Shown one piece after another: positions 40,001 to 63,902 of a stretch of DNA of 64,000 nt; positions within the stretch are counted from its first letter, which is position 1; every line of letters begins with the position of its first letter. The stretch covers positions 19,282,001 to 19,346,000 of the forward strand of contig OU612075.1 in the NCBI GenBank assembly GCA_914767715.1, given 5' to 3'. Under the pieces are notes generated by a model. The model was not told the origin of the DNA, did no database searches, and saw nothing but the letters and a program-made list of their open reading frames with translations. The position numbers and the translations under genes were made by a program. This DNA comes from Membranipora membranacea (taxonomy: Eukaryota; Bryozoa; Gymnolaemata; Cheilostomatida; Membraniporidae).

Positions 40001-40156
40001 AACTAAGCATCAATATCAATCTCAATTTTGCGCGCATGCCTTCAATAGGGAAATAAGCATGTGTGGTGCATACCTGCCAAGCACTTGATTTCTTCTCTCT
40101 TGTATATCTGTCGCTGTCTCGAGGATTCGAGGTTCAGCCACACTAGTGTCTGCCAT
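498..40156 (-). CDS. SPTAN1: Alpha-spectrin (conventional, non-erythroid type), 5' three quarters of the gene
   Basis: Alpha-spectrin pairs with beta-spectrin to form the flexible tetramer under the plasma membrane. Thirty-five coding exons join with consistent phase and canonical GT-AG borders into 5,552 nt (1,850 codons plus 2 nt). The family is normally about 2,400-2,480 residues, so the last repeats and the EF-hand domain lie left of base 498. The N-terminus ([18 protein letters not shown]) matches the partial repeat that binds beta-spectrin. Spectrin repeats follow, with the WI.EK helix-A motif and DYGKDL.SVQ.L..KH helix-B motif recurring about every 106 residues. An SH3 domain lies at residues 957-1022. 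The vertebrate calpain/calmodulin insert after the SH3 region is absent. The start was chosen because it gives the family N-terminus and has A at -3 and G at +4. Exon coordinates are in the three block entries. Confidence 0.97.
629..2031. other. Alpha-spectrin intron 34
   Basis: No gene-like ORF is supported here; the ORFs are short and lack family motifs. The only structure seen is the tandem duplication next to exon 34, listed separately. Confidence 0.5.
1782..2030. repeat. Diverged 151-bp tandem duplication beside exon 34 donor
   Basis: TTGTAATACTATTTT at 1782 recurs at 1933, and both copies continue with AACAATGCT, CATTCAACCAG-like and AACACTGA-like stretches. Similarity stops a few bases short of the exon 34 donor (GT at 2031-2030), so the duplication is intronic and ends at the splice site. 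Confidence 0.7.
2752..2998. repeat. About 122-bp tandem duplication in intron 33
   Basis: The block with AAGAAGCTTGATAAATT and ACACCATGTGATA (from about 2781) recurs from about 2903 with AAGGAGCATGACAAATT and AAACCATGTGATA. Both copies end in TTAGCAAAAA-type sequence. It is diverged and non-coding. Confidence 0.7.
4571..4616. repeat. Short tandem triplication next to exon 31 donor
   Basis: TTGACAGGTGGTTGTTA-like units of 17-18 bp occur three times in a row, ending about 10 bp from the exon 31 splice donor (GT at 4626-4625). Confidence 0.65.
5480..5581 (-). CDS. SPTAN1: Alpha-spectrin exon 30: probable in-frame cassette exon (34 codons)
   Basis: The open reading frame begins [19 protein letters not shown] and ends [10 protein letters not shown]. 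It is acidic, proline-containing and not helical-repeat-like. Flanking signals are TTTTTGACATCAG| before and GAGCAG|GTAAAAC after. Both ends are phase 0. Exon 29 ends ...WIAEKMQ and exon 31 begins [14 protein letters not shown]. Joining 29 to 31 directly gives a 14-residue helix A-B loop, exactly the length seen in this protein at exon 11 ([14 protein letters not shown]) and exon 3 ([14 protein letters not shown]). With exon 30 the loop grows to 48 residues. It is therefore best read as an optional insert. Whether it is spliced in cannot be told from DNA. Confidence 0.75.
5685..5712. repeat. Perfect 12-bp-stem hairpin, CACAGAGTA family
   Basis: GATCACAGAGTA and TACTCTGTGATC flank a 4-base loop. 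The same core (CACAGAGTAAG) forms the hairpin at 8422-8467 and, as CACAGAATAAGGAT, the tips of the foldback at 10590-11312, which suggests one family of terminal inverted repeats. Confidence 0.65.
5949..6279. repeat. 15-bp minisatellite, 22 units, inside alpha-spectrin intron 29
   Basis: The unit is CATTTTACCTGGTAA on the plus strand, repeated without a break with a few single-base variants (TTG for TGG in three units, a G in one, AATTTA in one). On the transcribed (minus) strand each unit reads TTACCAGGTAAAATG, so it contains a consensus-like 5' splice site, CAG|GTAAAA. The last unit (TCAGGTTAAATG on the minus strand) lies 13 bp from the true donor of exon 29. The repeated ORFs it creates in several frames are a by-product of the 15-bp period, not genes. 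Confidence 0.97.
6763..7486. mobile_element. Compound palindromic MITE-like element (family A), rearranged, with a nested insertion
   Basis: The terminal motif AGGTAAATTCGCGACC followed by TTGGTATATATATT opens two left arms (6763 and about 6870). The inverse, GGTCGCGAATTTACCT, closes two right arms (ending 7306 and 7486). Each right arm is preceded by a perfect 59-bp palindrome (7131-7189 and 7311-7369, CCAATGAGGAGATAATTC and its inverse). The second left arm is split by the 151-bp family B element. The order is arm, arm(+B), palindrome-arm, palindrome-arm: a partly duplicated foldback element. No transposase is encoded. Confidence 0.85.
6900..7050. mobile_element. 151-bp foldback MITE (family B), copy 1, nested in family A
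   Basis: Perfect 65-bp terminal inverted repeats begin AGGCAAAAGCGCGACCTGTT and surround a 21-bp centre. The insertion splits the A-T rich arm of family A. Comparing it with the uninterrupted arm at about 6781-6800 gives a target duplication of ATT if the ends are AGG...CCT (TATTA if GG...CC). It is non-autonomous. Termini share the CGCGACC core with family A, so the same transposase may have moved both (inference). Confidence 0.9.
7760..7910. mobile_element. 151-bp foldback MITE (family B), copy 2, next to exon 28 donor
   Basis: I find no base difference from the copy at 6900-7050. It is flanked by ATT on both sides. Its right end is only 25 bp from the last base of alpha-spectrin exon 28 (7936), so the insertion lies close to that 5' splice site but does not touch it. 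Confidence 0.9.
8422..8467. repeat. Small hairpin of the CACAGAGTAAG family
   Basis: Arms ATATTAACACAGAGTAAG and CTTACTCTGTGATATTA are separated by about 9 bases. This is the same core as the hairpin at 5685-5712. Confidence 0.6.
9528..9824 (+). CDS. Small unrecognised ORF nested antisense in alpha-spectrin intron 27 (98 aa)
   Basis: I do not recognise the family. The protein starts [20 protein letters not shown]. It has an acidic, polar first third ([10 protein letters not shown]), then a very basic middle and end ([33 protein letters not shown]), with no signal peptide or membrane segment. A good acceptor (TATTTTATACTTTGCAG|, exon from 9518) precedes it and ACACG gives A at -3. AATAAA signals at 9839-9844 and 9872-9877 follow the stop closely. 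A strong donor (ATACAG|GTGAGT, after 8908) lies upstream. If it is used, a 5'-leader reading frame from 8863 would end at a TGA overlapping this ATG. The composition differs from neighbouring intron DNA. It could equally be a chance ORF. Confidence 0.4.
   Translation: MSSPPVQCTEEHDNHYITPVQVTDYTPEDYENRNQMPALIRHIRYRQRSLYGHMEPIRLRHIRAARQPQTPRRGLCVNLALMYGRPPFGNSNRDRHRK
10590..11312. mobile_element. About 720-bp foldback element with a run of 17 G
   Basis: The left end (CACAGAATAAGGATAAACAG ... ATAGTGCCTGCGGTTTTT) is inversely repeated at the right end (AAAAACCGCAGGCACTATAA ... ATCCTTAGTCTGTGA). Internal parts also pair, for example TTCATTCTGTATTTATCC (about 10787) with GGATAAATACAGAATGAA (about 11127). 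Arms are about 350 bp and diverged. The left arm is interrupted by 17 consecutive G (10657-10673). No ORF. Confidence 0.8.
13260..14760. repeat. Diverged repeats in alpha-spectrin intron 24
   Basis: A block containing ATATTACTACGTCAAGCG and TTCATTGGAGAGGAAAAA (about 13370-13560) recurs at about 14505-14690 with the same order of motifs (GACCCTCATGAA, AATACTTGGAT, GATATAGCT.GGTG). A shorter shared part (TGTGAAG/T.GAATTA...ACTGATTAAAA) appears near 13290, 13775 and 14715. No open frame is conserved between copies, so I read it as a non-coding dispersed or tandem repeat. Confidence 0.65.
15031..15380. repeat. Three diverged tandem units of about 130 bp
   Basis: TATTACTGCCTATGACC-type sequence followed by ATGGTGTA, CATTCA.AT and GATG.C recurs at about 15033, 15161 and 15299. 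Units are separated by AT-rich spacers with CCTGTACTACCCTT-like motifs. Non-coding. Confidence 0.65.
15875..27782 (-). CDS. SPTAN1: Alpha-spectrin exons 14-24: central repeats and SH3
   Basis: Exons: 27782-27604, 27296-27198, 26585-26465, 25394-25260, 24572-24429, 22631-22434 (SH3), 21876-21679, 19472-19353, 18065-17956, 17065-16861, 16056-15875. They encode residues 731-1293. Exon 17 has [17 protein letters not shown] and exon 18 [18 protein letters not shown], both nearly as in other animals. Exon 22 ([16 protein letters not shown]...) runs directly into exon 23 ([20 protein letters not shown]). Vertebrate alpha-II spectrin instead carries an extra segment with the calpain site and calmodulin-binding helix here. 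Exon 22 ends in a GTTAGT donor. Confidence 0.95.
18565..19080. repeat. 141-bp tandem repeat, about 3.7 units, in alpha-spectrin intron 21
   Basis: Unit starts at 18565, 18706, 18847 and 18988 are exactly 141 bp apart. Each contains TCGGGTCATGTGACAT, GATGATGTCATAAGATTCGG, CCCAAGTTTTAACTCAATCG and (except the last) ATGGCGGCCATTTTG. Variants are point changes. No unit is open across its length. Confidence 0.92.
19473..21678. other. Alpha-spectrin intron 20 (2.2 kb)
   Basis: AT-rich, with no gene-like ORF. It holds an uninterrupted run of 18 G at 20485-20502 and otherwise unique sequence. The ORF overlapping 21293-21490 has no homologous look. Confidence 0.5.
20485..20502. repeat. Homopolymer run of 18 G
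   Basis: Flanked by GTCTAC and TGTGATCC. It resembles the 17-G run at 10657-10673 (flanked by ATCCAC and AAATAAT). Length is likely variable or uncertain in any sequencing. Confidence 0.95.
22434..22631 (-). CDS. SPTAN1: Alpha-spectrin exon 19: SH3 domain
   Basis: This 66-codon, phase 0-0 exon encodes the complete SH3 fold: [19 protein letters not shown] (first strand and RT loop), DWWKVE (the tandem Trp of the binding groove) and [10 protein letters not shown] (the conserved Pro and Tyr of the last strands). In spectrins this SH3 is inserted in a repeat near mid-molecule and binds proline-rich ligands. Having the domain alone on one in-frame exon fits its origin by exon insertion (inference). 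Confidence 0.97.
22632..24428. other. Alpha-spectrin intron 18 (1.8 kb)
   Basis: AT-rich. Near the SH3 exon (22655-22810) two copies of ACTTTATAA.AATA..ATGGGAACTATAAA form a weak local duplication. No other structure was seen. Confidence 0.5.
24685..24763. mobile_element. 79-bp mini-foldback element, copy 1
   Basis: Arms of 31 bp (TAGCCTTGTCACGTGGCTAC then T-run and GTTTT, and its inverse) pair with one mismatch around a 17-base loop. The same family occurs at 29031-29104 and, partly, at 1-52. Confidence 0.8.
29031..29104. mobile_element. 74-bp mini-foldback element, copy 2
   Basis: TAGCCTTGTCATGAGGCTAC plus T-run pairs with the inverse arm ...AAGAAGCCGCGTGACAGGGC ending TA. It is the same family as 24685-24763 but more diverged. 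Confidence 0.75.
30076..30309. repeat. 117-bp perfect-length tandem duplication
   Basis: ATGGTTTTGTTGCAAATAAT begins units at 30076 and 30193. The copies differ at only a handful of positions. Because 117 is a multiple of 3, a plus-strand ORF (29977-30357) contains the same 39-residue block twice (starting [11 protein letters not shown]). I regard the ORF as incidental. Confidence 0.9.
30853..40156 (-). CDS. SPTAN1: Alpha-spectrin exons 1-13: N-terminal partial repeat and first repeats
   Basis: Exons in transcript order: 40156-40074, 39819-39734, 38576-38374, 37378-37154, 36055-35859, 35579-35441, 35013-34891, 34407-34233, 33847-33661, 33357-33186, 32872-32641, 31865-31742, 31096-30853. They encode residues 1-730. 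Exon 2 supplies the tetramer-site helix ([17 protein letters not shown]). Exon 6 contains [17 protein letters not shown] and exon 13 [18 protein letters not shown], both classic helix motifs. Exons 12 and 15 end with donors GTAAGT and GTATGT inside a codon completed by the next exon, which fixes their borders. Introns here hold a foldback element (31998-32430) and a duplicated exon-3 tail (38128-38405). Confidence 0.96.
31998..32430. mobile_element. Foldback element with a 2 x 49-bp tandem in its loop
   Basis: The left arm contains ATTGTCACCTAATGAGCAAA and the right arm the inverse (TTTGCCCATTAGGTGACAAT). Pairing extends outward through AGAGTTCTG.GTAGCTC / GAGCTATGCAGAATTC and the CTGCTGC segment. 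The loop holds two direct copies of a 49-bp unit starting GCGACGTAGTTATTTCTTAC (32169 and 32218), identical as far as I can see. Confidence 0.85.
38128..38405. repeat. Tandem duplication carrying the end of alpha-spectrin exon 3 into intron 3
   Basis: Sequence from the exon 3 donor into the intron (TCACGCTGATGGTTGTTTTA, GTAGATGCCTAT, GAAATAGACAT) is repeated about 150 bp further into the intron (CACACTGATGGTTGCTTTA, GTAGATGCCTAT, GAAATAGACAT). The intronic copy keeps the coding tail (..A T I S on the minus strand), but the donor GTGAGT has become GTGAAC. Confidence 0.85.
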
Positions 40157-41061
40157 GTTTTCTCAGTATGTTATGTTGTGTACCTCCCAAAAACTAAATC
40201 TCTTTTCCTGAAGAATAATAAACACAAATTGTCAGCGACTCCAATCCCGGAAGCATTGGATCACAACGGCCTCAGTCCTAAATGGCCCTGGTAAAAACCC
40301 TCTCCAACTCCCCAACCCTTCACATAGGCACAGGCCTGAATGAGCCAAAAGTGAGTCAAATGAATTCTTCACCAAACTGGGGCGCACAACCACTAAACTT
40401 GCACGAACTACAGAAGGCCTGCGCCTACAACAACAATGACTAGGAACATCATCATTATCACAACTCTGACCCGGGCTGACAGACAGACCTACTTGGCTTC
40501 CATCTATATATATATTATATATATATATCTGGTAATTATTTATGAACACTCATCCTTATATCTCACAGATGTAAACCTTAGCACTGGGCTAAGTTGAGCC
40601 ACCTTGTATTAGCATCTAGCCACGTATCACAATGTTGTCTATCAATTATAGTGAGTATAATCATTGTGATTGAGATTTACTTACCAAAATTTTCCAATCA
40701 CTTGTTATCAAATCTACAGCTCTATCGAAAGTGAGGAAATTATGTAGGTCAGCAAAAATCTCGCAGTTATTTACAATTCTATGGGCTAACAATCAAAGCA
40801 CCCGTATTTTGCACAATAAACAAGGTAGAATAATGTCTAAGGTAGAAAAATCATTATTTAGCTTGAGATTTCAAATTAAAATAATGGATTCAGCAAATTC
40901 TTTTTATAGAAAATGATAGAGCCTAGAGCACAGGCTAACTACACCAAACCGGAAGCAGCGCCCATTTGCATTTGCAAAATTTGTAAGGAAGCTTTCTTTA
41001 GATTTTCTAATAAAACTGCTACAATCAGCAACTAATAGTGTCTACAGACACAACAAAAACC
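40157..41061. promoter_or_regulatory. Divergent promoter region between alpha-spectrin and dynein heavy chain
   Basis: The two start codons point away from each other 905 bp apart. Close to the dynein start are an ETS-type site CCGGAAG (40949-40955) and an octamer-like ATTTGCAT (40964-40971), with no clear TATA. On the spectrin side an acceptor-like TTATTCTTCAG ends at 40208 (minus strand), so a non-coding first exon may exist further right. A TA-rich patch lies at 40503-40530. The 40330-40500 part is less AT-rich than its surroundings. Site assignments are motif matches only. Confidence 0.5.
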
Positions 41062-59077
<18,016 letters not shown>

Positions 59078-59079
59078 GT

Positions 59080-59222
59080 GAGTATTTGTGTATATACAGT
59101 AGCTCAAATAGTATTTGCGTATATACAGTAGTTCTGTATATTCAGTTCCTTATGTGGTATTTGTGTATATACAGTAGTTTAAATAGTATTTGTGTATGTA
59201 CATTAGCTCAGATAGTAATAGT
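59080..59222. repeat. About 29-bp minisatellite starting at the dynein exon 30 donor
   Basis: Units of AGTATTTGTGTATATACAGTA followed by G(C/T)T(C/T)AAAT begin three bases after the exon 30 junction and recur about four to five times, with one degenerate unit. Confidence 0.8.
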
Positions 59223-59237
59223 GTAGATAAAGTTCGA

Positions 59238-59504
59238 TCCATTTTGCCCGCAGTCTGGTCATTCACATTCTACTGGTGAGTCGGCGGCTCAAAACCAAAA
59301 TGCAGGCAAACTGGATCATGTTTGACGTAGTATTAGTGTATATAAACTTGCAGGAATATGTGATATGTGCTTCTTGGTATTAGGTCAAGTTTGATCCACT
59401 TAGCCTGCATTTGGAATCGCTTCCCCTCTCACTTATCAACCTGTGGCTTATCAGTGAAAGGGAGCAAACCTGAAGAGAGGCTGACTGGATCGAACTTGAT
59501 CTAG
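59238..59504. repeat. Inverted-repeat element downstream of dynein exon 30
   Basis: AGTTCGATCCATTTTGCCC at the left and GACTGGATCGAACTTGATC at the right are inverse versions of the same sequence. Internal copies (GGCAAACTGGATCATGTTTG and AAGTTTGATCCACTTAGCC) make two smaller hairpins. Probably a diverged foldback element. Confidence 0.65.
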
Positions 59505-59867
59505 ATGGTATGGATTGACAGCCTCACCACAATTATTGCTGGATGCTGATAGTCTCAGCAGAGTATGTTCGAGTTATTAGTGTAACTGGTGTGACTGGTG
59601 TGTGGGTACTTGCTTTGATGTGTCAAATAGAATGTTTGATCTTATTGCTTGCCCTCAGTGAGGAGAAAGGAGGGGGACGATTGTTCACAAACTTGTCACT
59701 AGCTAACTGAAGTTATTACATCATGCTACTCAACCAAATCAAAGAATGAATATAAACAAGAGATGGCTGAATACCAGAAATGGGATTTTGTTCTCGTTTC
59801 GCTTTAGTTTATTCTTGAAACTAAACATGCCAGTATTTTGCAATAATGGTGGCAACTGAATTACAAT
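59505..59867. other. Unassigned stretch, includes 3' UTR of the adjacent minus-strand gene
   Basis: No ORF is supported. An AATAAA on the minus strand (59813-59808) lies 55 bp past the stop of the D8C-like gene at 59868 and probably ends its transcript. Confidence 0.5.
59808..59813 (-). terminator. Polyadenylation signal AATAAA
   Basis: Canonical hexamer at the expected distance after the stop codon of the two-exon D8C-like gene. Confidence 0.55.
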
Positions 59868-60714
59868 TTAAGCATCCATGCTGCAAATGGATGCGCCTTC
59901 AAGTTTGGGCCGTCCATCGAGAGCACCCTCTATCCTGTAGACAAGGTCCCCAGGCTTGTCAGAACATCTAGTGGCTCTGCCTTCTACAGCGTTCTTAGTC
60001 GGTGGATTACAGAGCAAGTACGAACTAAGCTGACTACTTGTCGAGTGGTACAAATTCAAATAGATCAGTCTTGTCTCCCCAACCTGTTGAGGCATCGGTG
60101 ACTTTGACCAATAAGAGTAGACGCTGCCGCAAGTCAGCGGATGAGGGCAACTGGTGCTCAGTTGACCTCCAGCTGCCGAATCAAAGCGGAACCAGGTGCG
60201 GTGATAATCGAGGATACCCGCATCCTGATTCTTTATGTTCTTGTTTGAGTTTGGTTTCCTCCAGCTGTCGTTCAATGTGGCAGCTGCTCCAGGGAGGCAT
60301 TGCGGCAGCAGGGACCTCACACCTGTGTTGGAAAAAAATTGTATTGTTTCAGATTCTTCTGTTAGCCAGGATCATGACTAAGCTACGCATTCACTACTCT
60401 GTTATAAATAACCTCAACATCAAACTATCAGCTCAGTCGTTTTTCTACAGTCAGGAAAAATTTGTTAGACCGTTCAGCTGGCTTAGACTATCGTCCACAC
60501 CAAAGTTACCTAGTCTAATACTAGGGTGAGTGTCACTCATCATACAATAATCATCTTGTGAGCAGAATATAAAATCACACAGTAACATTCCACAGTTTTG
60601 ACACCAGAGGTGATACGTAAATATCATACCTGTTGAGCCTGTACCAGCCGAAAGTATCTCTGAGGAGCCAAGATGCACAAGAAATAGGCTAAGAAATACG
60701 TTAATCACCAGCAT
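59868..60714 (-). CDS. Small secreted protein with a D8C-like (uromodulin/OIT3-type) domain, two exons
   Basis: Exon 1 coding 60714-60630 and exon 2 60322-59868 join across CAACAG|GTATGA and CCAACACAG| in matching phase to 179 residues. The N-terminus MLVINVFLSLFLVHLGSS is a clear signal peptide. The mature part has one domain with LNDSWRK, RTWFRFDSAAGG, CPHPLTCGS, YWSKSPMPQQVGET and GRATRCS, collinear with the neighbour at 62098-62988. These match the LNEPWR...GWYRF.G.AG..M...CP...CG...P.W pattern of the D8C domain known in uromodulin, GP2 and OIT3, whose role is extracellular. The paired CC-W signature of the vertebrate domain is not seen. There is no mucin stretch, unlike the paralogue. 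An upstream in-frame ATG (60852) exists but would bury the signal peptide. Confidence 0.8.
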
Positions 60715-60872
60715 GACTTTGCTTGAAGCTGTTGGTTGTAAGACTGCTGGGTTCTTTTCTCCCAGAAAACTCAAGATTGCTTTTTCTGACCAATCACTGC
60801 CCAGGACGCATAACCCTGGATTGCGCACATCCAATAGCAAAAGCCTTGACAAAAAGTGATGATGTCAAATGA

Positions 60873-60880
60873 ATATATAA
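60873..60880 (-). promoter_or_regulatory. TATA-like box of the two-exon D8C-like gene
   Basis: TTATATAT on the minus strand, about 160 bp before the chosen ATG, would place the transcript start near 60845. It is the best TATA match in the local upstream sequence. Confidence 0.4.
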
Positions 60881-62097
60881 AGCCATTGTTTTTATGGCAA
60901 GCGCTATGACATCTGTTGCCTCCCATGCGTATCCCATATCCAATACTGATATCCAATATGGATCAGTCGGATAAAATTTTCAAAATCCTACCACTGAAAG
61001 CTTTACAGTGTTATCAGAGACTATAGATTTAAATCCATAGTCCCTGGTGTTACCTCTTTACTTGTGACCTCTTTTGTAATACGTAGTGTATCTGCTCCGG
61101 AATTTACAAAAATTTACCACTACACCACTGATCCAGTAAACAAATCCACCTGCTAAAAAATTCTGAAAATTTTCAAGCGTGATGATATCGTGTTGGCTGA
61201 ATAGAGATGGGTTTGACAGTTCATGTTAGGTTTTCCTTTGCATTGGCTAAAGATTTCACATCACTGTGGCTAACGTGGCTCGATGTTTCTAATGAAAGCC
61301 CCTATTGTTTTTAATTTGTTATCCAAGCTGAGGTAGTAGCAGTAATTGGAATATGTTGTGTTCTTTTTGCCATCATCAATTAAATAAGAAAAGCAATTAC
61401 CTTGAGGCTACTGAGATATTTTGAACAGAACTTTTTTGTATACCACCAATGAACTCAATCAAAAGAATTTCAAAAAAATATTCTCACAATATCAGACATT
61501 TTATGCTACATGCATCACATATCACATACCACTATCATCTCATTTTTCCTAAAATACGCCCGCTCTCACCTCAATTGAAATTAATTATAAAATTGTTCCA
61601 GCATATTTTATCAACTTTCAACTGTTATCTCGGTTTATGGGTTTTGTCGCTCTCGTGAAACTAAAGCTGCTCCCTTGTGTTGATTCTTACATACAATATG
61701 TTGGAACTTTATTGGAAACCCATCTACTTATTTTCACATTGTTATAGGTTATTACAAGAAAGAATAACATCCAATGATGCTGCTGCAATAAGGAAAAAAA
61801 ATTCATTATTTAAATTATGGAACAAAAACTGTTTTTAAAAAGACTAGTGAATTTCATACGGCTCGTCAGTATAAGCCCAGAAAATAATCCGATTTGATAT
61901 TGCATACAGTGATATTAAGGAAAATAAGCGGAAAGGAAAAAAGAAACAAAAATTGCTTTCAAAATTAATTGTGTTAATTTGTAAGACTCCTTAGTAAAAG
62001 CAAAGAAAATAATCAAATTTAATAATATTATCGGTAACTAGCATGATTGATGAAATGCAAACTCTGATATTTATCACTGTAGGTACTCCATAATAAT
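60881..62097. other. Intergenic stretch between the two D8C-like genes
   Basis: AT-rich, with no supported ORF in any frame and no repeat seen. It includes the 3' UTR of the 62098-62988 gene (minus strand), with an ATTAAA variant signal at 62023-62018. Confidence 0.5.
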
Positions 62098-62988
62098 CTA
62101 GTTCATACCACATACTGTGTCATCCGCACTATTCATAGCTACATCCATGATATAGACCACGCCTCCTCTATCTGCTGAACATCGAGTAGCTCTACCTCTG
62201 CTTCTGGTGTTATCCTTACAATCAGCTTCATTACCTGGTCCTGAGTAATAGCTCTCATAGAATGTGATACTGACAGTCTGACCTACTTGTGTGGGTAGAG
62301 GACTGTCACTCCAGTAAGCACCTGATGATCCACAGCTGTTCTGTCCAGGACATGTGTTCTTAAGCAGGTTTCCAGCAGCACCGGAGAAACGAAACCAAGT
62401 CTCTCCAGGTTTGAGGATTTCAATGTCATTATTACTAAGGTGTGTATATGGTGAATCTTTCCTCCAGCCTTCTGTCAGGTTTAGGGTGGATGATGAGGTA
62501 CACTGTGAGGGGAGATTGAAACTGCTTGTAGTGGTTGGGGGGTAGGTTGTAGTAGTTGATATGCTGGTTGTTGTCGGTGGGCTGGTTGTAGCTGTTGATG
62601 TGCTGATTGTAGTTGTTGATGTGCTGGTTGAAGTTGTTGGTCGGCTTGTTGAAGTTGTTGGTGGGTTAGTTGTAGTTGTTGGTACTGTCTTTGAAGTTAG
62701 GGGTGCGAGCAAATGTTGACATTGTCTCATCAAAGCCTTCACATGATTGTACAGCGTCACTTCAATCTCCAGGTTCTGCTCAGTTGTAAGTGTGTCATAG
62801 CCTGTTCTCCTCACTGATCGCACGAATCCTTCTCTCCTGATCAGACTTGGGCATTGCTCATAGAGTTTGTTGGTTAGCAGTTTCACTCTCTGGTGTAGAA
62901 GGTAGAGTCGAACCTCAACTGGACTCTGTATTAATTGAGCAAAGGTGCTTTGCACAGTTACAAGCAGGAAGACAACTAGAAGCTTCAT
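62098..62988 (-). CDS. Secreted mucin-linked protein with a D8C-like domain, single exon
   Basis: The 296-residue intact ORF starts MKLLVVFLLVTVQSTFAQ, a signal peptide with likely cleavage after TFA. Residues about 20-100 form a charged, probably helical segment with three Cys. Residues about 105-165 are almost only Thr, Ser and Pro, a typical O-glycosylated mucin linker. The C-terminal 130 residues are a D8C-like domain: LNLTEGWRKDSPY, ETWFRFSGAAGNLL, CPGQNSCGSSGAYWSDSP, QVGQTVSITFYESYY, RGRATRCS and GVVYIMD, ending VCGMN. NLT is a possible N-glycosylation site. The domain belongs to extracellular proteins of the uromodulin/OIT3 type. Its function here is unknown; mucus, matrix or lectin-like binding is plausible. 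A TATA box sits just upstream. Confidence 0.88.
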   Translation of the reverse strand: MKLLVVFLLVTVQSTFAQLIQSPVEVRLYLLHQRVKLLTNKLYEQCPSLIRREGFVRSVRRTGYDTLTTEQNLEIEVTLYNHVKALMRQCQHLLAPLTSKTVPTTTTNPPTTSTSRPTTSTSTSTTTISTSTATTSPPTTTSISTTTTYPPTTTSSFNLPSQCTSSSTLNLTEGWRKDSPYTHLSNNDIEILKPGETWFRFSGAAGNLLKNTCPGQNSCGSSGAYWSDSPLPTQVGQTVSITFYESYYSGPGNEADCKDNTRSRGRATRCSADRGGVVYIMDVAMNSADDTVCGMN

Positions 62989-63040
62989 TCTAACAAAGAA
63001 TCTTCAAACCTGTAATATAGTTGGGAACTTATAACGCTGT

Positions 63041-63047
63041 TTTTATA
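63041..63047 (-). promoter_or_regulatory. TATA box of the mucin-linked D8C-like gene
   Basis: TATAAAA on the minus strand, 53 bp before the ATG at 62988, would start transcription near 63013 and leave a leader of about 25 nt. The spacing and perfect match support a strong regulated promoter, unlike the TATA-less spectrin and dynein starts. Confidence 0.7.
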
Positions 63048-63069
63048 CTTTAATGCGAAGTAGGAGGGA

Positions 63070-63365
63070 CAACTTGCTTGTGTTCATCGACAGTGGATTT
63101 AGGTCATAATTAGTCCTTGGATACAAGGAACTAATGAGGTGAGTGTTGGTTGTTTCCTTTGCCCTTTGTTGGAAATCAGTTCAGGTCAAGGCTATCCTAT
63201 TGTTGATGGATATGGGTCATACTCAGTCTTTGGATACAAGGAAATGATGTTGAGCATGATACCTTGTTGCCTTGATTTTCTTTTGCCCTTGCCATAGATT
63301 TGAATGAATTGATTTGATGAATTCTATTTATGTCAAGTTCATCCTTTTGTTGACGGTTTTTGGTA
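63070..63365. repeat. About 114-bp imperfect repeats upstream of the D8C-like promoter
   Basis: ACAGTGGATTTAGGTCATAA ... CTTGGATACAAGGAA at 63090 recurs at about 63203 as GATGGATATGGGTCATACTC ... TTTGGATACAAGGAA. Both are followed by TTTGCCC. A third partial copy (GTTCATCCTTTTGTTGACGG) starts near 63339. They may hold upstream regulatory sites (inference). Confidence 0.65.
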
Positions 63366-63418
63366 TAAAAATATGAATCTCCTTGATCTGATTCTGAATA
63401 AATTTAAGATTTATTTGC

Positions 63419-63600
63419 TTAATCCATATCGCGCAGAGTATCAGCACCACCATCCATATTAGAATCTAATCTGTAAACAAGACCTCCTCTTTCTGAAGTC
63501 CTTGGTGACTCTCTCTGCTTGGAAAATACACAAAGAAGTCTAGGCACCAATCACTGTTTTTTTCAGGAACAGTTTGGCCGCTACAGATCCCACACTTAGA
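63419..63600 (-). pseudogene. Decayed third copy of the D8C-like domain
   Basis: The minus strand reads RESPRTSERGGLVYRLDSNM and then a stop at 63419, collinear with GRATRCSADRGGVVYIMDVA of the intact gene, but both Cys codons have changed. Upstream, in another frame, GQTVPEKNSDWCLDFF resembles GQTVSITFYESYY, so a frameshift separates the halves. No signal peptide or start is found. It is most simply a broken paralogue; it could also be a distant exon with unseen splicing. Confidence 0.5.
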
Positions 63601-63778
63601 AAATATGACAATTGCAAAACGAAATTTTTTCAAATACATCCGACTGTTTCACAGCATTCCACAAATGCAGTGTAATCCTGTTTCTGTCGACTGTGATACT
63701 TTTATTGCCAGTTCTCTTTAGGTTGAGCGCAATGCTCAAATTTAGTATGGGCTATGCAAACATGCCTGTAGCTAGTTG

Positions 63779-63902
63779 AAGTGCTCAACCGGTAGCGGGA
63801 TACTGGTAGAGGCATTTCATTATCAACCACTTTCCCCCGTGGTTGGGAAAGTGGTTGATAATGAAACGCCTCTACTAGCATCCCGCCACAGTTTGAGCAC
63901 TT
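63779..63902. mobile_element. 124-bp near-perfect hairpin (foldback element)
   Basis: The arms starting AAGTGCTCAACCGGTAGCGG and ending GTTTGAGCACTT pair over about 58 bp with a few mismatches around a short loop (CCGTGGTT). CCTGTAGCT occurs on both sides (63765 and 63911) but not directly abutting, so the target duplication is uncertain. Confidence 0.8.

Noticed and set aside
41038-41061. Earlier GTG start for dynein
   Set aside because: GTG is not expected as a start here. The ATG at 41062 has a good context and the family-like acidic N-terminus.
60038-60529. 163-codon plus-strand ORF
   Set aside because: It is antisense to exon 2 of the D8C-like gene, has no recognisable motif, and the minus strand has the signal peptide, splice sites and paralogue.
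60451-60852. Longer minus-strand ORF starting at 60852
   Set aside because: The extra N-terminal part would precede the signal peptide, and it reads past the CAACAG|GTATGA donor. The ATG at 60714 fits better.
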